64,000 nucleotides of DNA from Flavobacteriaceae bacterium (GTDB lineage Bacteria; Bacteroidota; Bacteroidia; Flavobacteriales; Flavobacteriaceae), in NCBI GenBank assembly GCA_029243385.1, contig JAQWSC010000002.1, positions 62,001 to 126,000 on the forward strand, read 5' to 3'. This document shows, one piece after another, positions 45,983 through 55,074 of the stretch. The notes under the pieces were generated by a model. The model was not told where the DNA came from. It did no database searches and worked only from the letters and a program-made list of their open reading frames with translations. The translations under genes and the position numbers were made by a program. How positions within the stretch are numbered: position 1 is the stretch's first letter; every line of letters begins with the position of its first letter.

Positions 45983-46300
45983 CTACCAATACTGGTCATT
46001 GGGGCTAATCAATTGCAGGGCACTGATATTCAAGTCAATTTTCTCTGCAACAAATAAGGTCTCTCCTTTAAAAGGAGCCTCGTTGATTACTTTAAGTTTG
46101 TTGAGGGTAATTTGAGTTTTGGGAAAATTGGATAAAAAATTCAATTGAATGTCATCAAAAGAAACTTCGGCCGTTAAATGATTGTTTACCCATTCAATTG
46201 TTTTTTCTTTGATGGTGTCTTTAAAGAAAAACGGAATACTCAGAAGAACTACAAATAAGGGGAAAATAACGCCTAACAAGCGAATTATTTTTTTAAACAT
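45983..46300 (-). pseudogene. Truncated AsmA-like gene (N-terminal stump)
   Basis: A 105-aa frame. An N-terminal transmembrane segment (about 9-26) and WVNNHLTAEVSFDDIQLNFLSNFPKTQITLNKLKVINEAPF match the start of AsmA-like proteins, which usually exceed 800 aa. The frame stops soon after this module, and the next 170 bp downstream show no homologous-looking continuation in any minus frame. It is probably the remnant of a larger gene. A short functional version is possible. Confidence 0.6.
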
Positions 46301-46365
46301 AAGAGGGAATTTAAGTAGGTTTTAAAATGTAAAATTAAAGTAAAATAGTGCTTTGACGAAGTATA

Positions 46366-47223
46366 TTATAATAAATTTAAGACTTTTTGAATCATCAAAT
46401 CTACCACCGCGTTGGGTTGTTCGGAAAAGGTGCCTAATTTTCGATTAGCGATGATGGCATTGACAGACAAGGCCTGATGTCCCATAATGGCTGCTAGTCC
46501 ATATATACCGGCTGTTTCCATTTCCAAATTGGAAATTTTTTTCCCTAAAAAATCAAAAGACTCTAATTGTTGATTCCAGTCGGGATATTGAGTGTCCATG
46601 CGAATGCGACGTCCTTGGGGACCGTAAAACCCCGGATGCGTCGCTGTAATTCCTTGAACAAAACCTTCCGTTGAAAATCGATTGAGAAGTTCTTTGTTTG
46701 CCGAAATCACATAAGGGGTATTGAGGTGTTCGTTCAATCCAAGTTGCTCTTGCAAAGCTCGAGCAAAAGGAATGTCAAGGTGTTCTTCGCAAGGGTAGAA
46801 GTGGAGCAGGTTGTCAAAACCAATTGCGGTCTTGCTCAACAGCAAACTGCCCAAAGGTATGTTTGATTGAGAGGCTCCCGAAGTTCCCAATCGAATGATT
46901 CGTAGGGAAGTAAGCTCCTTTTTAGGTATAAGAGTTGTAAGATTCACATTGACCAACGCATCGAGTTCGGTCAACACAATGTCGATATTGTCGGTTCCCA
47001 TTCCCGTAGAAATAATGGTTATACGCTGCCCATTGTAGGTTCCTGTGTGCGTGCATAGTTCTCTTGTCTGTTTTTGCACTTCAAGGGTTTCAAAATACTT
47101 GGAAATTTTTGGAACACGATCGGGATCCCCAACAGTGAGGATGGTATGTCCGATTTCGTGGGGAAGCAGTCCTAAGTGGTACACACTACCGTCGGGGTTT
47201 AAAATAAGTTCTGAAGAAGCCAT
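46366..47223 (-). CDS. Nucleoside phosphorylase (uridine phosphorylase-like)
   Basis: A 285-aa protein. LTVGDPDRVPKIS near residue 31 is the phosphate-binding segment, STGMGTDNIDIVLTEL and RLGTSGA follow, and NLEMETAGIYGLA holds the ribose-binding residues. The base preference (uridine or purine) cannot be read safely. ATG at 47223 is 10 nt after the upstream gene's stop and is preferred to GTG at 47241, which overlaps it. Confidence 0.85.
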   Translation of the reverse strand: MASSELILNPDGSVYHLGLLPHEIGHTILTVGDPDRVPKISKYFETLEVQKQTRELCTHTGTYNGQRITIISTGMGTDNIDIVLTELDALVNVNLTTLIPKKELTSLRIIRLGTSGASQSNIPLGSLLLSKTAIGFDNLLHFYPCEEHLDIPFARALQEQLGLNEHLNTPYVISANKELLNRFSTEGFVQGITATHPGFYGPQGRRIRMDTQYPDWNQQLESFDFLGKKISNLEMETAGIYGLAAIMGHQALSVNAIIANRKLGTFSEQPNAVVDLMIQKVLNLL

Positions 47224-47233
47224 ACGTTTTGTT

Positions 47234-47557
47234 TTATCCACCTACACGTTTCACAATATGCCCTTTGTCTTGAAGCAACTGAATGATCTTGTCACGCATA
47301 TTTCCTTGAATGATAATTTCAAAATCTTTCACCGATCCGCCAACACCACATTGGGTTTTAAGGTGTTTTCCAAGGGCTTTTAATTCGTCATTGCTTCCCT
47401 CAAACCCCTTGATGACCGTTACGGTTTTCCCACCGCGTCCTTTGTTGCTAAAATGAGCTTCCAATTGCTGAATGCGTTGCTCTTTGGGAACTTCATAGGT
47501 GCCTTCTGCCTCAGGAAACAGTTTTTTTAAATCTTCAAGACTGTTGAGTTTTGCCAT
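47234..47557 (-). CDS. yciH: SUI1/YciH-family translation initiation factor-like protein
   Basis: A 107-aa protein with an eIF1-like domain in the second half: [11 protein letters not shown], then [23 protein letters not shown] and [11 protein letters not shown]. Bacterial YciH proteins resemble eIF1 and affect start-codon choice. Its start touches the stop of the 2OG oxygenase gene, so the two are translationally coupled. Confidence 0.92.
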   Translation of the reverse strand: MAKLNSLEDLKKLFPEAEGTYEVPKEQRIQQLEAHFSNKGRGGKTVTVIKGFEGSNDELKALGKHLKTQCGVGGSVKDFEIIIQGNMRDKIIQLLQDKGHIVKRVGG

Positions 47558-48508
47558 TTATTTTTTCAATAATCCAAGTTCGTACAATCGTTGTGTTAAA
47601 AATTCGCCTGCAGTAATGTCTTTAAATTGTTTGGGATACTCAGAAGACATACAGTTATCCAACACATTGAGTTTCATTGAACTCACAGGGTGCATAAAAA
47701 ACGGAATCGAGTACCGCGAACTGCCCCACATTTCTTTGGGTGGATTGACCACACGATGAATGGTAGATTTTAATTGATTATTGGTATGCCGTGAAAGCAT
47801 ATCACCCACATTGATAACCAATTCATCGGGTTCGGCAATCGCATCAAGCCATTCGCCTTTGTTATTTTTAACTTGCAAGCCTTTTCCTTGTGCTCCCATC
47901 AAAAGAGTAATCAAATTGATGTCTCCGTGAGCCGCTGCACGAACCGCATCTTTGGGTTCGGAAGTAATAGGAGGGTAGTGAATAGGACGCAAAATACTGT
48001 TTCCATCTCTAATAAATTCATCAAAATACGTTTCAGAAAGTCCTAAGTGAAGTGCAAGAGCCCGTAAAACATACATCCCTGTTTTTTCCAACGCCTTGTA
48101 AACCTCTTTTCCTACTACATTGAATTCTGGAAGTTCTTCAACGTCAACATTGTCTGGATAAATTTCATCCAGTGAATCGGGGTCATCTACATACTGTCCA
48201 AAATGCCAAAATTCTTTTAAATCGCCTTCTTTGCGACCTTTGGCATGTTCTTTGCCAAAGGAAGTGTATCCGCGTTGACCGCCCAAACCTTCTATTTCGT
48301 ATTTCTTTTTTACATCAGTTGGTAAATCAAAAAACGCTTTTATCTGATCGTACAATTTTTCCACCATTTCAGTAGGCAAAAAATGACCTTTAAGGGCTAC
48401 AAAACCAATGTTTTCATATGCATTGCCCAAATTTTTTATAAATTGTTGGCGCTTCTGAGAATCATCGGATAAAAAATTACTTAAATCAACGCTTGGAATG
48501 TTTTTCAT
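47558..48508 (-). CDS. Isopenicillin N synthase-type 2-oxoglutarate/Fe(II) oxygenase
   Basis: A 316-aa protein. An N-terminal DIOX_N-type region begins IPSVDLSNFLSD. The iron ligands are H194 and D196 (AAHGDINL) and H251 (IHRVV); the cosubstrate motif RYS is at 265-267. Its substrate is unknown. ATG at 48508 is preferred; a perfect TATTTTTG box (minus strand, 48531-48524) lies 15 nt upstream, with TTG 21 nt further. Confidence 0.88.
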   Translation of the reverse strand: MKNIPSVDLSNFLSDDSQKRQQFIKNLGNAYENIGFVALKGHFLPTEMVEKLYDQIKAFFDLPTDVKKKYEIEGLGGQRGYTSFGKEHAKGRKEGDLKEFWHFGQYVDDPDSLDEIYPDNVDVEELPEFNVVGKEVYKALEKTGMYVLRALALHLGLSETYFDEFIRDGNSILRPIHYPPITSEPKDAVRAAAHGDINLITLLMGAQGKGLQVKNNKGEWLDAIAEPDELVINVGDMLSRHTNNQLKSTIHRVVNPPKEMWGSSRYSIPFFMHPVSSMKLNVLDNCMSSEYPKQFKDITAGEFLTQRLYELGLLKK

Positions 48509-48523
48509 GAATTTGATTTTAAA

Positions 48524-48531
48524 CAAAAATA
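48524..48531 (-). promoter_or_regulatory. Promoter -7 box for 2OG oxygenase-yciH unit
   Basis: TATTTTTG on the minus strand, TTG at 48555-48553 with a 21-nt spacer, 15 nt before the ATG. Both boxes are good. Confidence 0.6.
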
Positions 48532-48535
48532 ACAA

Positions 48536-49654
48536 TTATCCCTGTAACATTTCAATTGGATTTGAGTAGGGGAGAGCAAAGGCTTCTGCAACACCTTTGT
48601 AAGTAACATTTCCTAATGCAATATTGAGTCCTTTTTGCAAAGAACTGTCTATCAAACAGGCAGTTTTCCAACCCTGATTGGCAATTCGAATGGCCTGAGG
48701 CAAAGTAGCGTTGGTTAGCGCTTCTGTCGCGGTTTGTGGAACGGCTCCAGGCATATTGGCTACGCTGTAATGGAGAATATCATCCACCAAATAGGTAGGG
48801 TTTTCATGAGTGGTTGGGTGCGTGGTTTCAAAACATCCCCCTTGGTCTACGGCTACATCAACCATCACGGTGCCAGGCTTCATATTGGACAACATCTTTT
48901 TAGTGATTAGCTTGGGAGCTTTGGCACCGGGAATTAAAACCGCTCCAATGATGAGATGTGCCGTACGAATGGCTTTTTCAATATTGTAGGTGTTTGAATA
49001 TGCAGTAGTTACATTAGCTGGTAAAAGGTCATCCAAAACGCGCAAGCGACTTAAGTTGATATCAAATAGCGTAACATTAGCACCCAAACCTGCTGCCATT
49101 TTTGCGGCTTGCGTACCCACAACACCGCCTCCCAAAACAATTACATTGGCCGGAGGAACACCTGGAACACCGCCCAACAGAATTCCAGCTCCTTTTTGAG
49201 GTTTTTCCAAGTATTTTGCCCCTTGTTGAGTGGCCATGCGTCCAGCTACTTCTGACATGGGAGTCAATAAAGGAAGGCTTTTGTCGTCATTTTCTATGGT
49301 TTCGTAAGCGATGCACACGGCTTTTTGCTCAATCATAGCCTTTGTAAGCGATTCCGAAGCAGCAAAATGAAAAAATGTATATAGAATTTGCCCTTCTTGA
49401 ATCAAATCGTATTCTTCAGCTAAGGGTTCTTTGACTTTAATAATCATTTCGGATTTATTGTAAATGTCTTCGATATGAGAAACAATCTGTGCACCGATCT
49501 TGGTATAATCACTGTCTGAATAACCGCTTCCTAATCCAGCACCTGACTGAACAAATACCGAATGTCCGTGAATGATTAATGATTGAACGCCCGCAGGAGT
49601 CATCCCTATACGGTATTCGTTTTTTTTTAGCTCTTTTGGTATTCCGATATTCAT
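48536..49654 (-). CDS. ald: Alanine dehydrogenase
   Basis: A 372-aa NAD-dependent enzyme interconverting alanine and pyruvate plus ammonia. MNIGIPKELKKNEYRIGMTPAGV, the catalytic Lys in MIIKVKEPL, VIVLGGGVVGTQAAKMAAGLGANVTLFD for NAD and VDQGGCFETTHPTTH are all present. The upstream region holds TATAA-TACG-TTATA (49673-49686), an imperfect palindrome that could be an operator, possibly for an Lrp-type regulator; this is inference. Confidence 0.94.
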   Translation of the reverse strand: MNIGIPKELKKNEYRIGMTPAGVQSLIIHGHSVFVQSGAGLGSGYSDSDYTKIGAQIVSHIEDIYNKSEMIIKVKEPLAEEYDLIQEGQILYTFFHFAASESLTKAMIEQKAVCIAYETIENDDKSLPLLTPMSEVAGRMATQQGAKYLEKPQKGAGILLGGVPGVPPANVIVLGGGVVGTQAAKMAAGLGANVTLFDINLSRLRVLDDLLPANVTTAYSNTYNIEKAIRTAHLIIGAVLIPGAKAPKLITKKMLSNMKPGTVMVDVAVDQGGCFETTHPTTHENPTYLVDDILHYSVANMPGAVPQTATEALTNATLPQAIRIANQGWKTACLIDSSLQKGLNIALGNVTYKGVAEAFALPYSNPIEMLQG

Positions 49655-49840
49655 TTTTATAACATTAATAGGTATAATACGTTATAAAAGTAACATTTTA
49701 TTGATCAATCCACCTATTTATTATAAATAAATATAAAATATAAGAAAACTTCTATTTAACATAATATAAATTATAAGGCTAATAGAATTGATAATTTAAA
49801 ATAACTTTACAAAAAAAAATAAATTAAGTTGTTATTATAT

Positions 49841-51076
49841 ATGGATAATAATTTCAGTCATGCTTTTACTAATAGAGCGTTGCTTTTGCAAGAACAGTTT
49901 ATTTGTGACTGGATTTCAGATATTGAAAAGTTGATTGAGCAAAAAACTTCTTTTGGCATACTCAATGCATCTATTTCAAAACAATTCAAACTTGACAAAG
50001 CACTTACTGATTTTAAAAATGCATATCCACTGCACCTTGAAGAAAATGGTTTTAATTTAATTTGTTTTACTGCAGGATCTAATGGACGATTCAAAGCCAT
50101 TGTAAGATCCTATGAAAGTTGGGTAAATAGTTTTAAAATTCAACAAGAAATAATACAATATCCATCCAATACAAAAAGTCTGATTGTGGGGGACTGTTCC
50201 CATTCCTTGCACTTTTTTGGGCTTTTGGAAAGTTTGTATAGAAATGTTGAACCTATAGTGTTAGCGTCATTTTCAACAAAAAAGTTCTTTGCCGCCTGCA
50301 ACAAAGAGCTTCCTCAGCTACTATACATTACTCCGGTGCATTTGGGGTTGTTGTTACGGCATTTCAATGCGTTTGACGTTGCTCCTGTTCTCTCAATACG
50401 CTATTTGGTTGTAGGAGGTGCTACGATCAATTCTTCAACACTCAAAAAAGTGCAACTCATGTTTCCTAATGCTACCATTCACGAGTTTTTTGGAGCTACG
50501 GAAACAAGTTATATTTCGATAAAAACGCCCAACTGTCCTCTGGGTTCGGTTGGAAAAATATGTCCCGGGGTAACGGTTCGTATTATGGATTCTGAGCATA
50601 AATTAGTGCCTGTTGGAAATGTGGGGAATATTTGGGTTAAAAGTAACCAATTGTTTCGTCGGACTGTGATGGGCGAAGACGCTACTTTATGTGATGATAA
50701 CGGGTTTATTCACATTGGTGATATGGGATATGTCGATAAAAACAATCATCTGTATTACGTTGGAAGGAACAATCACCAAGTAACTATTGCCGGTAAAAAT
50801 ATACTCCTAACTCCTATTGAAAAATGCATCCAAAATCATCTACAAACCCCTGAAGTTGCTGTAATTTCCGTAACCGATGCTTTGAAAGAAAACCGCCTTT
50901 CAATTCTTACATCTTTAACATTAACCAAAGAGCATCAGCGGGCACTACTTTTGGAAGTGCGAAAGGAATTTGGTGCGCTTGCTACTCCAAAAACCATTGT
51001 TTCGATACCTTCGTGGCCTTTATTAGCTTCTGGAAAAACAAATCGTACATTTCTACAAAAACTCGTTTCTCCATGA
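49841..51076 (+). CDS. Compact AMP-forming acyl-CoA ligase-like protein
   Basis: A 411-aa adenylate-forming enzyme, shorter than the usual 500-550 aa because the N-terminal part is cut down. The ATP loop TAGSNGRFK is at 77-85, GATETS at 218-223, GDMGYVD and GRNNHQVTIAGKNI follow, and the catalytic lysine is K399 in SGKTNR. So it should be active. The acid it activates is unknown. It overlaps the downstream thiolase-like gene by 4 nt (ATGA). The TTG at 49829 is an alternative start; TAACTTTA at 49802-49809 would be 19 nt before it. Confidence 0.85.
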   Translation: MDNNFSHAFTNRALLLQEQFICDWISDIEKLIEQKTSFGILNASISKQFKLDKALTDFKNAYPLHLEENGFNLICFTAGSNGRFKAIVRSYESWVNSFKIQQEIIQYPSNTKSLIVGDCSHSLHFFGLLESLYRNVEPIVLASFSTKKFFAACNKELPQLLYITPVHLGLLLRHFNAFDVAPVLSIRYLVVGGATINSSTLKKVQLMFPNATIHEFFGATETSYISIKTPNCPLGSVGKICPGVTVRIMDSEHKLVPVGNVGNIWVKSNQLFRRTVMGEDATLCDDNGFIHIGDMGYVDKNNHLYYVGRNNHQVTIAGKNILLTPIEKCIQNHLQTPEVAVISVTDALKENRLSILTSLTLTKEHQRALLLEVRKEFGALATPKTIVSIPSWPLLASGKTNRTFLQKLVSP

Positions 51077-52215
51077 AAGCCTCACCCGTTTATATTGTAG
51101 CAGCCTCAAGAACAGCTGTCATTCCAAGCGGTGGTGCTTTTAAAAACCTTACCTACGAACAGTTGGCAGTTCCCCCTATTTTGGAATGCATCCGACAGGC
51201 TGGTTTACAAAAGGATGATGTTGACGAATTGATTGTATCCAACGCTTTGGGAGCTGGAGGAAATCCCGCAAGAGTTGTGACGTTGGCTGCGGGTCTTCCG
51301 GATTCTATAGCTGGATTGTCTATTGATAGGCAATGCGTGGGCGGCCTGGACGCTATTTTGCTAGGCAAGGCGCTCATTGCTTCTGGAAAGACCCATGTAG
51401 TTGTAGTGGGTGGAACAGAATCGCACTCATTGCGACCCAAGCGATATTTTAAATCCGATTGGAAAAGCGATCCTGAATTCAACGAACAAGCGCGTTTTAC
51501 TCCATGGCCTGAAAACGACCCCTTAATGCATGATGCTGCAAGCAATTTGGCCAATCAATTTTCTATTGGCAAGAAGTTGCAAGACCAATGGACGGCTGAC
51601 AGTCATTCCAAAGCAATGGCTTCAAGAGAAATTCTTAAAAATGAAATCGTTTGCCCTAAAAATACAAATGCTGAATACGACCCTTATTCCAGAGCATTGA
51701 CGCAAAAACATTTTCAGCGTTCTAAAGAAATTTCTGATGCTATTACAGCCATAAATACCAGTGTATCTGCTGACGGTGCCGCGTTTGTAGTTTTGGTTTC
51801 TGAAAAAATCAAAAGAAAACTAGCGATTCCTTATACACTTCGACTGATTGACGGACATACTTTAGGAGGAAATCCTACCCTACCCGCTTTGGCTCCTGTT
51901 GCTGCAATCAATCAATTATTAGCCAAAAACCATTTAATACCCGATGACCTTGTTTTAATTGAATTGATGGAGGCTTATGCAGCTCAAGCTATTGTTTGTG
52001 TAAACAAATCCAATCTTCCCAAAGAACGTATTAACGTCTCAGGCGGATCGCTTTCTCGTGGGCATCCCATTGGCGCCTCAGGAACGGTACTTATGGTTCG
52101 ATTATTTTATGAGTTTACAAACAAAAGTGGACTCGGACTTGCTGCTATTGCTGGTGCTGGAGGGTTAGCCACTGCCCTACTGGTTGAAAAAGAAGCGAAA
52201 GCTACCAATCAATAG
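51073..52215 (+). CDS. Degenerate thiolase-like protein
   Basis: A 380-aa protein of the thiolase superfamily. The nucleophile C88 is kept (RQCVGG), but the usual CxS is CVG. The NEAF motif reads MEAY (300-303). GHP is intact (H331 in RGHPIGASG). The CxG motif that carries the second catalytic cysteine reads AGA (360-362). So acid-base catalysis by Cys is lost. It may be a condensing or transferring enzyme that does not perform the standard reversible thiolysis. It forms a two-gene unit with the AMP ligase, similar to yhfS/yhfT of Bacillus or vraA/vraB of Staphylococcus. Confidence 0.85.
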   Translation: MKASPVYIVAASRTAVIPSGGAFKNLTYEQLAVPPILECIRQAGLQKDDVDELIVSNALGAGGNPARVVTLAAGLPDSIAGLSIDRQCVGGLDAILLGKALIASGKTHVVVVGGTESHSLRPKRYFKSDWKSDPEFNEQARFTPWPENDPLMHDAASNLANQFSIGKKLQDQWTADSHSKAMASREILKNEIVCPKNTNAEYDPYSRALTQKHFQRSKEISDAITAINTSVSADGAAFVVLVSEKIKRKLAIPYTLRLIDGHTLGGNPTLPALAPVAAINQLLAKNHLIPDDLVLIELMEAYAAQAIVCVNKSNLPKERINVSGGSLSRGHPIGASGTVLMVRLFYEFTNKSGLGLAAIAGAGGLATALLVEKEAKATNQ

Positions 52216-52867
52216 GCTTTTTGCCTTTGGATTCTAAAAATCTATTACACTGACTAAAATGTTTGTTTCCAAACCAATATCCTCTATTGGCACTTAAGGG
52301 TGATGGGTGTCCAGATGTCAATATTTGGTGTTTTCCGTTATCGATTTTGGCTCCTTTCTTTTTGGCATACCCGCCCCAAAGCAAAAAAACAACCTCCGAC
52401 TTTTTAGAAGAAATGGTTTCGATTACACTATCTGTAAATGTCTCCCACCCTTTATTTTGATGACTTCCCGCTTGATCTGCACGCACGGTCAAGGTGGCGT
52501 TTAACAACAAAACTCCTTGTTGGGCCCAACGCATCAAATCTCCGCTTTTTGGATATGGAACTTGAATATCGTTTTCTATTTCTTTAAAAATATTAATTAA
52601 TGAAGGTGGGTGTGGCGTGGGATCATGAACAGAAAAACACAAACCATTGGCTTGATTGGGACCATGATATGGGTCTTGACCAATAATTACCACTTGAACA
52701 GCGTCAAAAGGACACGCATTCAAGGCTGCAAAAACTTGATTTCCTGGAGGGTAACACCTATGTTGATGATATTCGTTTTTTACAAAGGCTGCCAATTGTT
52801 GAAAATAAGCTTCTTCAAAGGTAGCCTGTAAGAGCTTTTTCCAGGATGGGTGCAATTGAACGTTCAT
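52202..52867 (-). CDS. ung: Uracil-DNA glycosylase
   Basis: A 221-aa repair enzyme removing uracil from DNA. The catalytic motif VVIIGQDPYHGPNQANGLCFSV is followed by LLLNATLTVRADQAGSH and the late HPSPLSANRG. ATG at 52867 is preferred to 52924. Its last 14 bases overlap the thiolase 3' end on the other strand. Confidence 0.95.
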   Translation of the reverse strand: MNVQLHPSWKKLLQATFEEAYFQQLAAFVKNEYHQHRCYPPGNQVFAALNACPFDAVQVVIIGQDPYHGPNQANGLCFSVHDPTPHPPSLINIFKEIENDIQVPYPKSGDLMRWAQQGVLLLNATLTVRADQAGSHQNKGWETFTDSVIETISSKKSEVVFLLWGGYAKKKGAKIDNGKHQILTSGHPSPLSANRGYWFGNKHFSQCNRFLESKGKKPIDW

Positions 52868-52886
52868 TGAAAATAATGTACTTTTG
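52856..52886 (+). promoter_or_regulatory. Promoter for mutS2
   Basis: TTG (52856-52858), 20-nt spacer and TACTTTTG (52879-52886) form a good two-part promoter. It lies partly inside the first codons of ung on the other strand. It implies that mutS2 starts downstream of about 52890. Confidence 0.6.
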
Positions 52887-52905
52887 TTGGGTAAATTTAA
52901 GAAAA

Positions 52906-55074
52906 TTGCTGACAAAAAAATCATTAGAAGATTTAGAGTTTCAAACAGTTCTTCATCAACTAAGTACTCATTGTGTAACCGAACTGGGAGTTGAACGGAT
53001 TCGTGCTTTGCATCCTATGGTGGATTATGACGCTATCACAAACGCATTGTCTCATACTGCAGAATACAAGTCTTCATTTGAAAATGACAATCGCATTCCC
53101 AATCATGGTTTTGAAGCAATTGCCCATGAGTTATCGCTTCTGGGTATTGAAAACAGTCAGTTGGAATTGGATGGTTTTCGCCGTTGCAAGTCACTAGTAG
53201 AAACCACTAAAATCATTACCAAATTCTTTAAAAAATTCAAAGAGTACTATCCAACGTTGTATCAAATTTTTGAAGAAGTCGATGTAGTTTCGGAAATCCC
53301 AAAAGAAATCAATGGGGTTATTGATCGATTTGGCGCAATTAAAGATCGGGCTTCCGATGAACTGTATCAAATTCGAAAACAAATGGGTTCAGTGCGTTCT
53401 AAAATTGGACAAAGTTTTGGCAGCGCTTTGAACACCTATCATTCTGCAGGTTTTTTGGATGAAATCAAAGAGTCTATCATTGACAACCGGCGCGTATTGA
53501 CCGTGAAAGCCATGTATCGTAGAAAGGTCAAAGGAGCTATTATGGGAAGCTCTAAAACAGGTAGTATTGTTTATATAGAGCCCGAAGCAACATTAAAATA
53601 CAGCCGAGAATTACAAAACCTTGAATATGAGGAAACCGAGGAAATCACAAGAATATTAAAGGAATTAACAGATTTTTTACGTCCGTATCGTTCGTTTTTG
53701 GCAACCTACCAAGAAGTTTTAACTGTTTTGGATACCATATCTGCCAAAGCCTTGTATGCAAAAAGAACCCATTCGGTTTTGCCGCTTTTGAATACCAATC
53801 AACAATTGTATTTGAGAAATGCATACCACCCACTTCTTTTTTTAGCCAACGAATCGAAAGGAGAAAAAACATTTCCCCAAACCATTGAGCTAAAAAATGA
53901 CAATCGGATTATCATCATTTCAGGCCCCAATGCAGGAGGAAAAAGCATTACTTTAAAAACCATTGGTCTTTTGCAATTAATGCTTCAAAGCGGTTTGTTG
54001 GTTCCAGTACACGAACGAAGCAATATGTGCGTTTTTCAAAAAATTCTAACCGACATAGGAGACAATCAATCCATTGAAAATCATTTAAGTACCTACAGTT
54101 ATCGTTTGAAAAACATGAATCGCTTTCTCAAAAAGTGCGATTCCCAAACTTTGTTTTTAATTGATGAATTTGGAACCGGTTCGGATCCTGAGTTGGGGGG
54201 CGCTTTGGCTGAAATATTTTTGGAAGTTTTTTACGAACGGCAGTCGTTTGGCGTAATTACCACGCATTACGCCAATCTTAAGTTATTGGCCACCGAGCTA
54301 CCTCATATGACCAATGCCAATATGGAGTTTGACAATAAAAGCTTACAGCCTACTTTCAATCTGGTTTTGGGAGAGGCAGGAAGTTCGTTTACCTTTGAGG
54401 TGGCCCAAAAAAACGGGATTCCATTCAGACTCATCAACCAAGCCAAAAAGAAAATTGAAAAAGGAAAAGTTCGCTTCGATGCCTCTATTGCTAAAATGCA
54501 GAAAGAACGCAGCCAATTAAGTAAGACATCAAAATCACTAAAAGCCGAAGAGATTAAGGCGCAAGTAGAAACCGAGCGCTTGGAAGTGTTGAATGATAAA
54601 ATGAAAAAGAAGTTGATTAGTTATCAGGAATTGTTTGATAACAACCAGCGCATGATTGTACTTGGAAACAAAATCAATGATGCGGCTGAGCAGTACTTTT
54701 TGGATGGAAAAAAGCGACCCCTTGTTGCTGAGTTGTTACGCCTTGTAGAAACTGAAAATTCAAAACGAAAACGACTTTCAGTAAAGAAGCATAAAGAAGC
54801 CAAAGCGACCAAGAAAAAGGTTGAAAAAGAGGTTTTGGAAAAAGTAGTAAAAGTCAGAAAGGAAAAGAAAATCAACAAAGCCGAAGCTCAAAAAAAGGAA
54901 GCAAACAAACCTCGCCCTATTTTTAAAGTAGGTGACCGTGTTCGGATGTTTGACGGAAAATCGGTGGGAAGTATCGATGTTATTGAAAAAAACAAAGCGG
55001 TGGTTAATTACGGGATTTTCACTACTCAAATCAATCTTGAAGCTTTAGAACTGGTCGAAGCTATCAAAAAATGA
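52906..55074 (+). CDS. mutS2: MutS2-type ATPase without a visible Smr domain
   Basis: A 722-aa protein from TTG at 52906, just after the promoter; ATG at 52846 or 52876 would precede transcription. LEDLEFQTVLHQLSTHC opens the core. Walker A is GPNAGGKSITL, Walker B IDEFGTGSDPELGGAL, and HYANLK follows. A long Lys/Glu-rich coil and a small beta domain (FKVGDRVRMFDGKSVGSI) end the protein. The C-terminal Smr nuclease module of many MutS2 proteins is not seen. MutS2 acts on recombination intermediates or collided ribosomes. Confidence 0.9.
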   Translation: MLTKKSLEDLEFQTVLHQLSTHCVTELGVERIRALHPMVDYDAITNALSHTAEYKSSFENDNRIPNHGFEAIAHELSLLGIENSQLELDGFRRCKSLVETTKIITKFFKKFKEYYPTLYQIFEEVDVVSEIPKEINGVIDRFGAIKDRASDELYQIRKQMGSVRSKIGQSFGSALNTYHSAGFLDEIKESIIDNRRVLTVKAMYRRKVKGAIMGSSKTGSIVYIEPEATLKYSRELQNLEYEETEEITRILKELTDFLRPYRSFLATYQEVLTVLDTISAKALYAKRTHSVLPLLNTNQQLYLRNAYHPLLFLANESKGEKTFPQTIELKNDNRIIIISGPNAGGKSITLKTIGLLQLMLQSGLLVPVHERSNMCVFQKILTDIGDNQSIENHLSTYSYRLKNMNRFLKKCDSQTLFLIDEFGTGSDPELGGALAEIFLEVFYERQSFGVITTHYANLKLLATELPHMTNANMEFDNKSLQPTFNLVLGEAGSSFTFEVAQKNGIPFRLINQAKKKIEKGKVRFDASIAKMQKERSQLSKTSKSLKAEEIKAQVETERLEVLNDKMKKKLISYQELFDNNQRMIVLGNKINDAAEQYFLDGKKRPLVAELLRLVETENSKRKRLSVKKHKEAKATKKKVEKEVLEKVVKVRKEKKINKAEAQKKEANKPRPIFKVGDRVRMFDGKSVGSIDVIEKNKAVVNYGIFTTQINLEALELVEAIKK

